Positions 1 to 7,224 are shown, counted from the first letter of the stretch. The stretch is 9,421 bases of DNA from JBDTMC01 sp039934475 (GCA_039934475.1 JBDTMC010000306.1:1-9421); one strand, 5' to 3'. Program-made: numbers and translations. Notes: a model not told the origin generated them from the letters alone.

Positions 1-1
1 A

Positions 2-15
2 ACGGCCGCGGCCGT
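2..15. repeat. 14-bp perfect palindrome
   Basis: The bases ACGGCCGCGGCCGT read the same on both strands, with arms 2-8 and 9-15 and no loop. It lies in non-coding sequence beyond the 3' end of the flavin oxidoreductase gene and just left of the long inverted repeat. It could be a protein-binding site or chance in GC-rich DNA. No function can be assigned. Confidence 0.5.
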
Positions 16-35
16 GGTGTACCATAGCGCGACGG

Positions 36-129
36 GAAAAATTAGGACAGGCACGAATTTCCACCTAGAAACACTTCCATCGGTTCAGTAAGTTACAGGG
101 GTCGGAAAATCATGCCAGTCCTATTTTTC
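36..129. repeat. Long imperfect inverted repeat; possible bidirectional terminator or MITE/REP-like element
   Basis: The left arm (36-53, GAAAAATTAGGACAGGCA) pairs with the right arm (113-129, TGCCAGTCCTATTTTTC) with one mismatch (49/117) and one bulged T. Pairing continues inward, with mismatches, through 55-62 against 104-111 and probably to 66/99, leaving a loop of about 32 nt at 67-98. The loop holds a further small ACTT/AAGT pairing (73-76 with 90-93). On either strand the hairpin starts with an A-rich arm and ends with a T-rich arm, the layout of a bidirectional intrinsic terminator. The stem and loop are much larger than usual for one. It sits 24 nt past the stop codon of the oxidoreductase gene, so it could end that transcript. 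The arm GACAGGCAC-like core also resembles, from memory only, small dispersed palindromes associated with REP/RAYT elements. The pairing is seen directly; the function is inferred. The rest of 1-153 shows no gene. Confidence 0.6.
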
Positions 130-153
130 GCCGTAACTTGCCGCCGTGGTTAG

Positions 154-1533
154 TTAGCACGTGGGCTTGATGTTTTGATTTATGTGGAAGAAGTTCGTGG
201 GATCGTATTTCGCTTTGATCGCGGCCAAACGGGCGTAATTGCCCCGGTAAGTCGCGCGAATGCGGTCCTCGCCTTCGTCCATCATGAAGTTCATGTAACC
301 ACCACCCGCACCGAACGGATGGAGATCGTTGTAATAGCTCTTTGCCCAGTCAGTGATTTTGCCCGCGTTGGCCGGATCGGCGTCCACGCCGACGATTACT
401 TCGCTCCAAACGACATCGCGATAGCTGAAAGCGGTGTCGGCCTCGGCGACGCGATTCACCTTCCCGTTCACTGGGTAGAGGTGCATGGTGGATTGCCAAG
501 TGGGAAGCTTGGCCGCATGTTCAAGGTGCTTTTCGATCGCGGCATCGGAGAGTTCCTTGAAGAAATCGGCTTTCCAATACCATTGCAGACCGGCGGGGTA
601 GATGGGGTCGAACATTCCCTGCAGCATGGGGAACGGCATCGGCGCGAAGAACTCGAATGCCGGCGGGCGATAGCAGCGAATCGGCTCCAGAATCGCATTC
701 GCCTGCTCAATGGACCCTTGATAGCACCAGACGATGCCGCACATGGTGCGGAGGTGCAATTCCTCAGGAAAAGGCGGACCAGGAGGAACACCGAGGACGG
801 CGAAGAAGCCGTTCATCTCTTCCGGCGCCTGGGTGATGAATTCCCGGTACCATTTCATGACGTCGGCCGCATCCTCGAGATTCCAGAGCATGGGACCGGC
901 GCACACGACGCTCACCGGATGGGCTTCGAAGAGGAACGAAGTGACGATGCCGAAGTTGCCGCCTCCGCCGCGCACGGCCCAGAACAAATCGGGATTCTCG
1001 TCAGCGCTGGCGACGACGAAGGTACCGTCAGCGAGCACCATGTCAACGGAGAGCAAGTTGTCGATGGTGAGTCCATGTTTGCGGCTGAGATGTCCCATGC
1101 CGCCGCCGAGGGTGAGGCCGGCAACGCCGGTGCTGGCGATGATTCCAGAGGGGACGGCCAGGCCAAAGGCGTGTGTCGCATGGTCCACGTCACTCCATTT
1201 GCAGCCGGCGCCCACCAACACGGTGCGTTCAGAAGGATCGACCCTGACGTAGTTGATCGCCGAGAGATCGATTACCAAGCCGTCGTCGCAGACCCCGAGG
1301 CCGGCCGCGTTGTGCCCGCCTCCGCGGATGGAGACTTGCAGGCCATTGGCTTTCGCCATGCGCACGGCAGTCATCACGTCGGCGACTCCGGTGCACATGG
1401 CAATGAGCGCAGGGCGCCGATCAATCATCCCGTTGTAAACTTTTCTTGACTCGTCATAGTGCGTATCCCCTGGTTCGAGGACCGCGCCGCGGAACTGTCC
1501 GCGAAATTCACTAATCGCTTGTTGTAACGACAT
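154..1533 (-). CDS. FAD-binding oxidoreductase with C-terminal BBE domain
   Basis: This predicted 459-aa protein belongs to the PCMH/VAO flavoprotein family, which oxidises small alcohols, sugars or alkaloid-like substrates with covalently bound FAD. The substrate is not predictable. The N-terminal FAD-binding fold covers about residues 35-205. RGGGHN (70-75) contains His74, the usual 8-alpha-histidyl FAD attachment residue. A glycine-rich LTLGGG (140-145) and AVRGGGGNFG (186-195) follow. The C-terminal BBE (berberine-bridge-like) segment is visible from about 400 to the end, with GGYMNF and the NYARL...YDPTNFFHINQNI stretch. The position that carries the second FAD-linking Cys in bicovalent family members appears to be Ile132, so attachment is probably through His alone. 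No signal peptide is seen, so it is likely cytoplasmic. The length is normal for the family. I chose the ATG at 1533; a GTG at 1548 would add five residues, and neither has a good ribosome site. It lies 26 nt after the BTAD regulator gene on the same strand and is probably co-transcribed with it. Confidence 0.9.
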   Translation of the reverse strand: MSLQQAISEFRGQFRGAVLEPGDTHYDESRKVYNGMIDRRPALIAMCTGVADVMTAVRMAKANGLQVSIRGGGHNAAGLGVCDDGLVIDLSAINYVRVDPSERTVLVGAGCKWSDVDHATHAFGLAVPSGIIASTGVAGLTLGGGMGHLSRKHGLTIDNLLSVDMVLADGTFVVASADENPDLFWAVRGGGGNFGIVTSFLFEAHPVSVVCAGPMLWNLEDAADVMKWYREFITQAPEEMNGFFAVLGVPPGPPFPEELHLRTMCGIVWCYQGSIEQANAILEPIRCYRPPAFEFFAPMPFPMLQGMFDPIYPAGLQWYWKADFFKELSDAAIEKHLEHAAKLPTWQSTMHLYPVNGKVNRVAEADTAFSYRDVVWSEVIVGVDADPANAGKITDWAKSYYNDLHPFGAGGGYMNFMMDEGEDRIRATYRGNYARLAAIKAKYDPTNFFHINQNIKPTC

Positions 1534-1559
1534 ACGACTACTTTGCACGATGAGGCGTT

Positions 1560-4500
1560 CTAAGAGCGTTCTGCCGAGGCCGCTTTAGCCGTTCCGGAGT
1601 AAAGAAGTAACAACCGGCGGTGGAACGCAAGCGATCCGGATTGCTGTGCCGACTCAGCCCCGCGCTGGAAGCTGGCACGGGCCGCGTCCACTTTCCCGTT
1701 AGCGGCCAGATACTCGCCCTGCACTCGATGTAACTCGGCGAGGGTCCATTGCTCGCCGTTTTTGCCGGCGACAGCAAAGCCATTGGAGAGACTGGCCAGA
1801 GCCTCACCAACCAATCCGGCGCGCCAGAGTGTTTCCGCGAGAAGAGCCAGATAATAGGGCAGGCGGATTTCAGCGCCGAGGCTGCGCATACCGGCCAAAC
1901 CTTCGCGCATTTGCGCCAGGCCGGCGGCGGATTCGCCTTGTGCCGCACGGGCCCAACCAGTAAGGATCCTAGCGATGGCAAGGTAATACGTGAAGCCGTG
2001 GCGGGCGCAAAGCTCGACTGCCTGCCGTCCGCGCTCGAGCGCAGCGCGGCTGTCGTTCTGAAACACGTGTAACATCGTGGCATAGTCAAGAGCGATCGCT
2101 TCGCTGAAGGGATGACGCAGTTGTCTCCCCGTGGCGATCGCTTGCGATGCGAATTCTTCGGCGCCGAGTGAGTCGTTACGATGCCACGCGAGATGAGCTC
2201 GGTAGGAACGGCAGAAGACACCAAGATCGGGACCGGCGAACAAGGCGAGGACCGAGTCCGCGGTGCCGCCGTGTGCGTTGAAGGCGGTGTTGATGTGGTG
2301 AACAGCGGCTTCAAGCTGGCCAAGGTGGAAGAGGATGCTGCCGAGGAAGAAATTGCCAGCCAAAATGAGCGCGGGAGTCTGATCGCGTTCGGCCAAACTA
2401 AGGAATTCCAAGGCGGCTTGGCGCGATCGTTCCAGATCGCCGCGGACGGTATGAAAGACCCAATCACCGCTGAGGATGGCGAAGATATTGCGATTGTCGA
2501 AGCACCTGGAAAGCCGCAAAGCCCGTTCGTACGTTGCGCCGACTTCAGTGGCGGAGTAGCCTTCGGTTGTCACCAGCGTTGGCCCGAGGGTGACTAGCAA
2601 ATCCAGTTCCTGCTTGAGTCTGCGGTCCGACTCGGGAAAGGCGCGGCAAAGTGCGAGCGCACGGCGCAGCAAGTCTGCGGCCTCAGCGTCGGCGTATCGC
2701 TGTCGGGCGTAGGTTGCGGCGCGCCAGTAGTTCTCGATCGCTTCTTCGGGCATGCCGGCTTGTTCGAAGTGCGAAGCGATCTGCCCGGTCCAATTGTCAA
2801 AGTCGGCCGCATATACTTCGACCAGAGCACGGGCCACACGACGGTGCAGATAGCGCTGGCGGACGACTCCGAGTTCGGCACAGGCGACTTCGCGCAGACG
2901 GTCGTGGGTGAAGTCGTACTCGGAAGGTCCGCGGCTTTCGATGATGCGCCGGCGCCATAGTTCGTCAAGAGCTTGAGATACGCTGGCATCATCCCAATCT
3001 GTGGCCTTGCCCAGTAGGTCGAAAGAAAAAGGGCGACCGACAACGCTGGCGAGACCAGCCAGTTCGTACGAAGCTGGCGTCAACTGAGCCAGGCGCGCGG
3101 CGATCACGGCATGCACTCGCGTGCTCTGCATTCCGGCACGGACGGTCTCTACGACAAACAGCGGGTTCCCCTGAGTGGCCTTATAGATCTCGCCAAGATT
3201 CTCGCTGCCGAGCGCTTTGGCCGATTCGAGGCGCGCCAGTTCGACGGTTTCGTCGGCGTCCAATGGCTCGAGCGGAATCTCAATGACCATGCCTGTGGGA
3301 CGGAGACCGGCCAAGAAGCGGGTGAACGGATGTTCGCGGCCTACTTCTTCCGCGCGCACCGTTCCCATAAGGAGGACGTGGGAGGCAGCGGGCGAAGTCA
3401 ATAGAGCACTGAGCCACTCAAACGAATCGGAATCGCACCACTGCATATCATCGAGGTAGAGCAGCAATGGCTTGCGGCTTTTAGCGAAAGCGGCGCTGAG
3501 GGACTCGTAGAAGTGAAGGCGCTGCCAGCTTTCGGCTAGCGGGCTGTGCTGCCCGGGAACGAACCCTTCCAGCGAGGAAAACTGTTCGCGGATTTCCGGC
3601 ACCAAGCGGACGAGCTCAGCCAATTGCTGGGGCCTGAGATTTTGCCAGCCGACGCGAACGGCGTCGGACCGAAGCCACTCCGCCACAGGGGCATAAGCCA
3701 ACTGCCCCTGACCCGCATAACATCGGCTGTGAGCGGCCGCGTAACCTTGGCGCAGGCAGGATTGATAGAGCTCGTCGGCAAGGCGTGTTTTGCCGATGCC
3801 CGGTTCGCCGGATATGACGGCTACGCGCGGCCCTTCTTCCGCAGCCCATTGCCAAGCCGATACCAGGCGCTGCCATTCCGTTGCGCGGCCAACCAGAACA
3901 CCCACTTTCTGCAGTTGCACGGCGGGCTTCGCCGCGGGAGGCGCGAGTGATCCAGGCTTCGATTCGCGGGGGGGGTCCGGTTCCGCTTTTAGGATTCGCT
4001 CAAACAGCTCCAGAGTGGACGGACCGGGTTCGACGCCCATCTCGCGGCGCAACACTCGCATGCACTGGTGATAGGCGCGTAACGCGCTGGAACGATCGTT
4101 GTTAGCGGCGTGGAGCCGGATCAGCAACTGATGGTGCGATTCGCTTAACGAGTCGATGGCGACGAGCCGCTCGGCGCAGGGAATGGCGGCAGCGTAATCC
4201 TGCTGCTCTTCGAGGAGCGTCGAAAGGCGATGCAGCGCCTCTGACATTCGCCGGCGGTAGTCATCGCGGAGAGGCGTGATCCAGTCGTCGTAGAGGGCCG
4301 GCAGAAGGTCGTCCTCATAGAGCTGAGCGGCGGTGCTGAGGGATTGAATCTCGCCCTGGCGATTGTTCTCTAAGCGCGCGGCGACGACCTCGGTAAGGGC
4401 CGCCTGGAAATCGACGGCGTCGATGGTGCAATCGACACCCTGGCGCCATCGGACGGAGAGATGATTGGAGACGAGGAAGTCGCATCCGGCCGGCAAAGCC

Positions 4501-4715
4501 CGTTTGAGATGGTGGAGCAGCTGACGTAGGTTGGTGCGGGCCTGGCTTTCGCTTGAGGTCGGCCAGAGCATGAAGGCCAAGTGCTCGCGCGGATGCGGTG
4601 AATCGCCATGAAGGATGAGATAGGCGATCAAGGACTGGAGACGGTTCGTGTTGATGGCGGTGACCGGGTGGCCCGCGAAGCTCATGCGCAGGTTACCGAA
4701 TAAGTTAATCCGCAT
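1560..4715 (-). CDS. BTAD-domain transcriptional regulator with STAND-type AAA ATPase and TPR-like C-terminus
   Basis: This is a 1051-aa cytoplasmic regulator. Residues 1-90 form an OmpR/SARP-like winged helix (MRINLFGNLR start; RANLRQ-like segment near 60-70). Residues about 95-245 are the bacterial transcriptional activation (BTAD) helical repeat domain. A Pro/Ala-rich linker (about 245-268) follows, then an AAA/STAND NTPase with Walker A GEPGIGKT (303-310), Walker B LLLYLDD (417-423) and the GNPLF motif (516-520) typical of MalT-like ATPases. From about 620 to the end there are alpha-helical TPR-like repeats like those in large ATPase regulators and adenylate-cyclase-associated ATPases. 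Such proteins are thought to switch on DNA binding when ATP and an inducer or partner bind the ATPase/TPR part. The ligand is unknown. The gene starts at an ATG (4713-4715) with only a weak AGG upstream. It is divergent from a toxin-antitoxin pair and precedes the flavin oxidoreductase, which is its most likely target. There is no C-terminal LuxR helix-turn-helix. Confidence 0.9.
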   Translation of the reverse strand: MRINLFGNLRMSFAGHPVTAINTNRLQSLIAYLILHGDSPHPREHLAFMLWPTSSESQARTNLRQLLHHLKRALPAGCDFLVSNHLSVRWRQGVDCTIDAVDFQAALTEVVAARLENNRQGEIQSLSTAAQLYEDDLLPALYDDWITPLRDDYRRRMSEALHRLSTLLEEQQDYAAAIPCAERLVAIDSLSESHHQLLIRLHAANNDRSSALRAYHQCMRVLRREMGVEPGPSTLELFERILKAEPDPPRESKPGSLAPPAAKPAVQLQKVGVLVGRATEWQRLVSAWQWAAEEGPRVAVISGEPGIGKTRLADELYQSCLRQGYAAAHSRCYAGQGQLAYAPVAEWLRSDAVRVGWQNLRPQQLAELVRLVPEIREQFSSLEGFVPGQHSPLAESWQRLHFYESLSAAFAKSRKPLLLYLDDMQWCDSDSFEWLSALLTSPAASHVLLMGTVRAEEVGREHPFTRFLAGLRPTGMVIEIPLEPLDADETVELARLESAKALGSENLGEIYKATQGNPLFVVETVRAGMQSTRVHAVIAARLAQLTPASYELAGLASVVGRPFSFDLLGKATDWDDASVSQALDELWRRRIIESRGPSEYDFTHDRLREVACAELGVVRQRYLHRRVARALVEVYAADFDNWTGQIASHFEQAGMPEEAIENYWRAATYARQRYADAEAADLLRRALALCRAFPESDRRLKQELDLLVTLGPTLVTTEGYSATEVGATYERALRLSRCFDNRNIFAILSGDWVFHTVRGDLERSRQAALEFLSLAERDQTPALILAGNFFLGSILFHLGQLEAAVHHINTAFNAHGGTADSVLALFAGPDLGVFCRSYRAHLAWHRNDSLGAEEFASQAIATGRQLRHPFSEAIALDYATMLHVFQNDSRAALERGRQAVELCARHGFTYYLAIARILTGWARAAQGESAAGLAQMREGLAGMRSLGAEIRLPYYLALLAETLWRAGLVGEALASLSNGFAVAGKNGEQWTLAELHRVQGEYLAANGKVDAARASFQRGAESAQQSGSLAFHRRLLLLYSGTAKAASAERS

Positions 4716-4759
4716 CAGTGTTGCCTATGTAGTTTACGACGGTTCGGGGTAAGACACGG

Positions 4760-4776
4760 AAGGCGGCTTACGCCTT
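4760..4776. promoter_or_regulatory. Inverted repeat in the divergent regulator/toxin region, candidate operator
   Basis: AAGGCG-GCTTA-CGCCTT is a perfect 6-bp inverted repeat with a 5-nt centre. It lies 44 nt upstream of the BTAD regulator start and 61 nt upstream of the toxin start. A second, overlapping pair, GTAAG (4749-4753) and CTTAC (4767-4771), adds symmetry. No T-run follows, so it is not an intrinsic terminator. It could be an operator for either the BTAD regulator or the HigA-like antitoxin. The symmetry is seen; the role is inferred. The rest of 4716-4837 has no gene. Confidence 0.35.
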
Positions 4777-4791
4777 AGAGCGGTGCACTGT

Positions 4792-4820
4792 TTGACGCGC
4801 AATGGGCGATATGCCAATAT
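4792..4820 (+). promoter_or_regulatory. Candidate promoter for the toxin-antitoxin pair
   Basis: TTGACG (4792-4797, five of six bases of the sigma-70 -35) is followed after 17 nt by CAATAT (4815-4820), a weak -10 that keeps the important A2 and T6. Transcription would begin near 4827, leaving only about 11 nt before the toxin ATG. An imperfect dyad, ATATGC-N8-GCATGT (about 4809-4828), overlaps the -10 and is a possible binding site for the HigA-like antitoxin, since such antitoxins commonly repress their own promoter. Confidence 0.4.
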
Positions 4821-4837
4821 GAGCATGTGCGGGCGGA

Positions 4838-5194
4838 ATGAAGAACCTCACGTGGCTTGCCGATTCTCGCTCCAGGGTGAAATCATTCCCGGCCAGGGTG
4901 CGTGACGATATCGGCTACGCATTGTACACGGCACAGCTAGGCGAAACTAGCGTTAAGGCCAAGCCGTTGCATGGCTTCGGCGAAAATGTCATCGAGATCT
5001 CGGCGTATGATGCGAGCGGGGCCTACAGGGCGGTCTATACGGTTTCCATTGGGGATTCGATTTATGTGATCCACGCCTTCCAGAAGAAGTCTAAGTCAGG
5101 GATCGCCACGCCTAAGCCCGAACTCGATCTGGTGCGGCAGCGGCTTCAGCTATTGCGAAACGAGGTGAGGAATGCCAAGAAGAAGACCTCTTGA
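4838..5194 (+). CDS. Type II toxin, RelE/HigB superfamily (phage-derived Gp49-like)
   Basis: This 118-aa protein matches the Gp49-like branch of the RelE/HigB mRNA interferases, which cut mRNA in or near the ribosome and stop growth when not held by their antitoxin. The family signature is easy to read: an N-terminal helix with FPARVRDDIGYALYTAQLG (17-35), AKPLHGFG (41-48), the strand with YRAVYTV (63-69), YVIHAFQKKSKSG (76-88) and TPKPELDLVRQRL (91-103). The conserved Arg64, His79 and the Lys-rich FQKK loop are the likely RNA-contact residues; this is inferred from the family. The ATG at 4838 gives exactly the N-terminus expected. GGGCGG lies directly against the start and is too close to be a good ribosome site. 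The toxin gene comes first and overlaps the antitoxin gene by 23 nt, the usual order for this family. Confidence 0.9.
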   Translation: MKNLTWLADSRSRVKSFPARVRDDIGYALYTAQLGETSVKAKPLHGFGENVIEISAYDASGAYRAVYTVSIGDSIYVIHAFQKKSKSGIATPKPELDLVRQRLQLLRNEVRNAKKKTS

Positions 5195-5495
5195 CCATGA
5201 GTCCAGCACGGGCAACGTGTTCGCCGACCTCGGGTTGCCCGATGCCGACGAGCATCTGATCAAAGCCGGACTAGTGGTTCGTATCGATAAAACCATTCGG
5301 CAACGAAAGCTGACGCAAGCGGCGGCTGCAGAGCTTATGGGTATTGATCAGCCTAAGGTATCTGCGATGTTGGGCGGTCAGTTCCGAGGCTATTCGGTTG
5401 AGCGCCTTATGCGCTTCCTGGTGGCGCTGGGACACGATGTGGAGATCGTAGTGAAGCCAAGGAAGAGTGGTACAGCCGAACTTCGCGTCGCGTAG
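5172..5495 (+). CDS. XRE-family antitoxin (HigA-type, COG5606-like)
   Basis: This 107-aa helix-turn-helix protein is the likely antitoxin of the preceding Gp49-like toxin. It should bind and neutralise the toxin and repress the shared promoter. The helix-turn-helix covers about residues 36-90: RIDKTIRQRKLTQ, then AAAELMGIDQPKVSAML (recognition helix near 58-67) and the RFLVALGHDVEIVVKP ending typical of this small-antitoxin group. The N-terminal 30 residues (SSTGNVFADLGLPDADEHLIKA) are also usual for the group. The start at 5172 is supported by GAGGTGAGG (5162-5170) directly upstream and by overlap with the toxin's last codons, which suggests translational coupling. The partners appear intact, so the module is probably functional. 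Confidence 0.9.
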   Translation: MPRRRPLDHESSTGNVFADLGLPDADEHLIKAGLVVRIDKTIRQRKLTQAAAAELMGIDQPKVSAMLGGQFRGYSVERLMRFLVALGHDVEIVVKPRKSGTAELRVA

Positions 5496-5559
5496 GAGGC
5501 GCGGTGATTAGTCCTGCGTAGACGCGCAACGCCGGCAGGCCTCTGCTATCGTGGTTTCT

Positions 5560-6732
5560 ATGTCTTTTTCCCCGTTGAACCCTCCGCGGCGATTGCTGTT
5601 TGGACCGGGTCCGTCGCCGGTGCATCCGCGCGTTTATGAAGCGATGTCGAAGCCGATTGTTGGGCATTTGGATGCCTACTTCTTCGATGTTGTCGAGGAT
5701 ATTCGTAAGCTGCTGGCAGAGGCATACGGGACGACGAACTTCTTTACGATGGCAATTTCGGGGACCGGGAGCGCGGGTATGGAAACTTGCGTCTCCAATT
5801 TTGTGGAGCCGGGTTCGAAGTTTGCGGTGTTTGCGAATGGGTTCTTCTGTGACCGACTGGCGGAGATGGGCAAGAGGAATGGCGCCGAGGTGATCCGGTT
5901 CGATAAGCCATGGGGCGAAACCTTCAGCGATGAAGAAGCGGCTGAGTTTATTCATCGTGAGAAGCCGCATACTGTCGCCTTTGTTCATGCGGAGACTTCT
6001 ACCGGCGTGGAACAGAAGGGGAAGGCCATTTGCCAGGCGGCGCGCGAGGTTGACGCGCTGGTGATTGCCGATTGCGTGACGTCGCTGGGTGCGATTCCGA
6101 TCAACCTGGATGACACGGGGATCGATATCGCATATAGCTGCTCGCAGAAGGGATTGGGGTGTCCTCCGGGACTTTCTCCCATTACCGTGAATGAACGGGC
6201 GATGGAGCGGCGGCGTGCGCGGAAGACGTCGTCTCCGGTTTGGTATTTCGATTTGAAACTGTTGGATGAGTATTTCGATGGGGCCAAGCGATATCACCAT
6301 ACGGCGCCGATCACCATGTTTTACGCGCTGCGGGAGGCACTGCTGGTGATGCACGAAGAGGGCCTGGCGAACCGGTTCGAACGGCACCGGCGGAATCACC
6401 TGGCCTTTGTGGCGGGTCTGGAAGCGATGGGTCTGACGATGCATGTTGCGGAGGGCAAGCGGCTGTGGACACTGAACACACCGCGGGTTCCAGAGGGAAT
6501 CACCGATATGGCGATCCGCAAGCGCCTGCTGGACGAAGAGGGGATCGAGATTGCGGGTGGGTTTGGACAGTTAGCTGGGAAGGTGTTCCGCATCGGGACG
6601 ATGGGTTATGGGTCACGGGAGGAGAACATTCTGCTGCTGTTGACGGCGTTGGAGAGGGCCTTCCGGGCAGAGGGGTTTGCGGTAAAAGAGTCCGGGCGGG
6701 CGGTGGCGGAATCGATGTACGCCACCGTGTAG
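5560..6732 (+). CDS. Class V PLP-dependent aminotransferase (alanine/serine-glyoxylate type)
   Basis: This 390-aa protein is a fold-type I, class V aminotransferase related to alanine-glyoxylate and serine-glyoxylate aminotransferases. These move an amino group from alanine or serine to glyoxylate, giving glycine. Exact substrates cannot be set from sequence, and purine-catabolic (ureidoglycine-type) relatives share the same motifs. Visible motifs are FGPGPSP (14-20), AISGTGSAGMET (65-76, phosphate binding), HAETSTG (143-149), ADCVTSLG (170-177, Asp171 for the pyridine nitrogen), SQKGLG with Lys197 as the Schiff-base lysine, YHHTAP (245-250) and RIGTMG (344-349, Arg344 for substrate carboxylate). 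The length is normal and no signal peptide is seen, so it is cytoplasmic. I chose the ATG at 5560; an in-frame GTG at 5551 would add three residues. No Shine-Dalgarno is evident. The 64-nt gap after the antitoxin stop and the unrelated function suggest its own promoter, but only a weak TGCTAT (5544-5549) is visible. Confidence 0.92.
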   Translation: MSFSPLNPPRRLLFGPGPSPVHPRVYEAMSKPIVGHLDAYFFDVVEDIRKLLAEAYGTTNFFTMAISGTGSAGMETCVSNFVEPGSKFAVFANGFFCDRLAEMGKRNGAEVIRFDKPWGETFSDEEAAEFIHREKPHTVAFVHAETSTGVEQKGKAICQAAREVDALVIADCVTSLGAIPINLDDTGIDIAYSCSQKGLGCPPGLSPITVNERAMERRRARKTSSPVWYFDLKLLDEYFDGAKRYHHTAPITMFYALREALLVMHEEGLANRFERHRRNHLAFVAGLEAMGLTMHVAEGKRLWTLNTPRVPEGITDMAIRKRLLDEEGIEIAGGFGQLAGKVFRIGTMGYGSREENILLLLTALERAFRAEGFAVKESGRAVAESMYATV

Positions 6733-6736
6733 GGAA

Positions 6737-6768
6737 GTTACCCACCCGGACGTAACGGCACCGGTTAC
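6737..6768. repeat. Three alternating GTTAC/GTAAC arms between convergent genes
   Basis: GTTAC (6737-6741), GTAAC (6752-6756) and GTTAC (6764-6768) occur in sequence, so the middle arm can pair with either neighbour, giving two mutually exclusive 5-bp hairpins. The stretch lies between the aminotransferase stop and the stop codon of the convergent CpxP-like gene, which it overlaps. There is no T-run, so a standard intrinsic terminator is not supported. It may be a weak shared transcript end or chance. Confidence 0.3.
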
Positions 6769-7214
6769 TGGCTGCCGAAGCGTTCCTGAAACATCTTCAG
6801 GAAATGGCCATGCAGCTTTTCTGCTTTCGCCTGCTGGTCAGGCGTAAGCAGAGCCCAGAACTGCTCGGCAGCCAGCGCCTTCTGTACTACGATCTGCGAG
6901 CCGATGGCGGCTTGGGCGTTGGCGATGACGGTGAGCTCGGCTTGCGACTTATTCGCCTTTACCGCCTCAACCATAGCCTGGTGCCCCTGAAACACCTGTT
7001 GCGCCAGAGGCTTGGTGGCCTGGTGCGAGGCTTGCATGATGGCCTTCGCCTGGGTCTTCTGAGTATCGGTTAGATCCAGGTACGTTGCCACAAATTCAAA
7101 ACGATGGGCTCGGTGGCCCTGCCAGGGCGCCTTGCCGGTGGCCTGCGCCATTACGCCACCCACGGCGACGATGGTTACCAGGCCGAGAGCGATTAAGGTC
7201 TTCTTTAAAGTCAT
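6765..7214 (-). CDS. Spy/CpxP-family periplasmic LTxxQ protein
   Basis: This is a 149-aa exported protein of the Spy/CpxP family: small, all-helical periplasmic proteins that bind misfolded proteins and, in the case of CpxP, inhibit the CpxA sensor. Residues 1-23 are a signal peptide (MTLKK, a hydrophobic core, then GGVMA before Gln24 as the probable cleavage point). The mature part is helical and carries the two family motifs LTDTQ (48-52) and LTPDQ (123-127). It is a little shorter than E. coli CpxP (about 166 aa). The frame stays open far upstream into the neighbouring gene, but the signal peptide and GGAGAGG 10 nt before the ATG at 7214 fix the start. The gene is divergent from cpxR/cpxA-like genes, as in enteric bacteria, and has a candidate CpxR box at its promoter. 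I leave the symbol blank because CpxP and Spy cannot be separated by motif alone; the context favours a CpxP role. Confidence 0.88.
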   Translation of the reverse strand: MTLKKTLIALGLVTIVAVGGVMAQATGKAPWQGHRAHRFEFVATYLDLTDTQKTQAKAIMQASHQATKPLAQQVFQGHQAMVEAVKANKSQAELTVIANAQAAIGSQIVVQKALAAEQFWALLTPDQQAKAEKLHGHFLKMFQERFGSQ

Positions 7215-7224
7215 TGTCTGTGGA

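Noticed and set aside
2..15. Perfect palindrome as an origin, attachment or partition site
   Set aside because: There is only one copy, with no neighbouring recombinase, replication or partition gene, so only the symmetry is reported.
175..1449. Long open frame on the plus strand opposite the flavin oxidoreductase gene
   Set aside because: The minus-strand frame has clear FAD-binding and BBE motifs; the plus-strand frame gives a Gly/Ala/His/Asp-rich protein with no recognisable domain, as expected for an antisense shadow in GC-rich DNA.
1538..2467. 309-codon frame on the minus strand inside the BTAD regulator gene
   Set aside because: It is a second reading frame inside the TPR-coding part and has a Ser/Pro/Arg-rich composition without a domain.
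4838..5495. Toxin-antitoxin pair as a new defence system
   Set aside because: Both proteins fit known Gp49-like/HigA families with the usual gene order and overlap; no extra defence gene is adjacent.
5407..6444. 345-codon open frame on the minus strand opposite the aminotransferase
   Set aside because: The translation is Arg/Pro/His-rich and low in family features, and the plus strand encodes a full set of class V aminotransferase motifs.
6733..6764. Intrinsic terminator between the convergent genes
   Set aside because: The hairpin arms are only 5 bp and no T-run follows on either strand.
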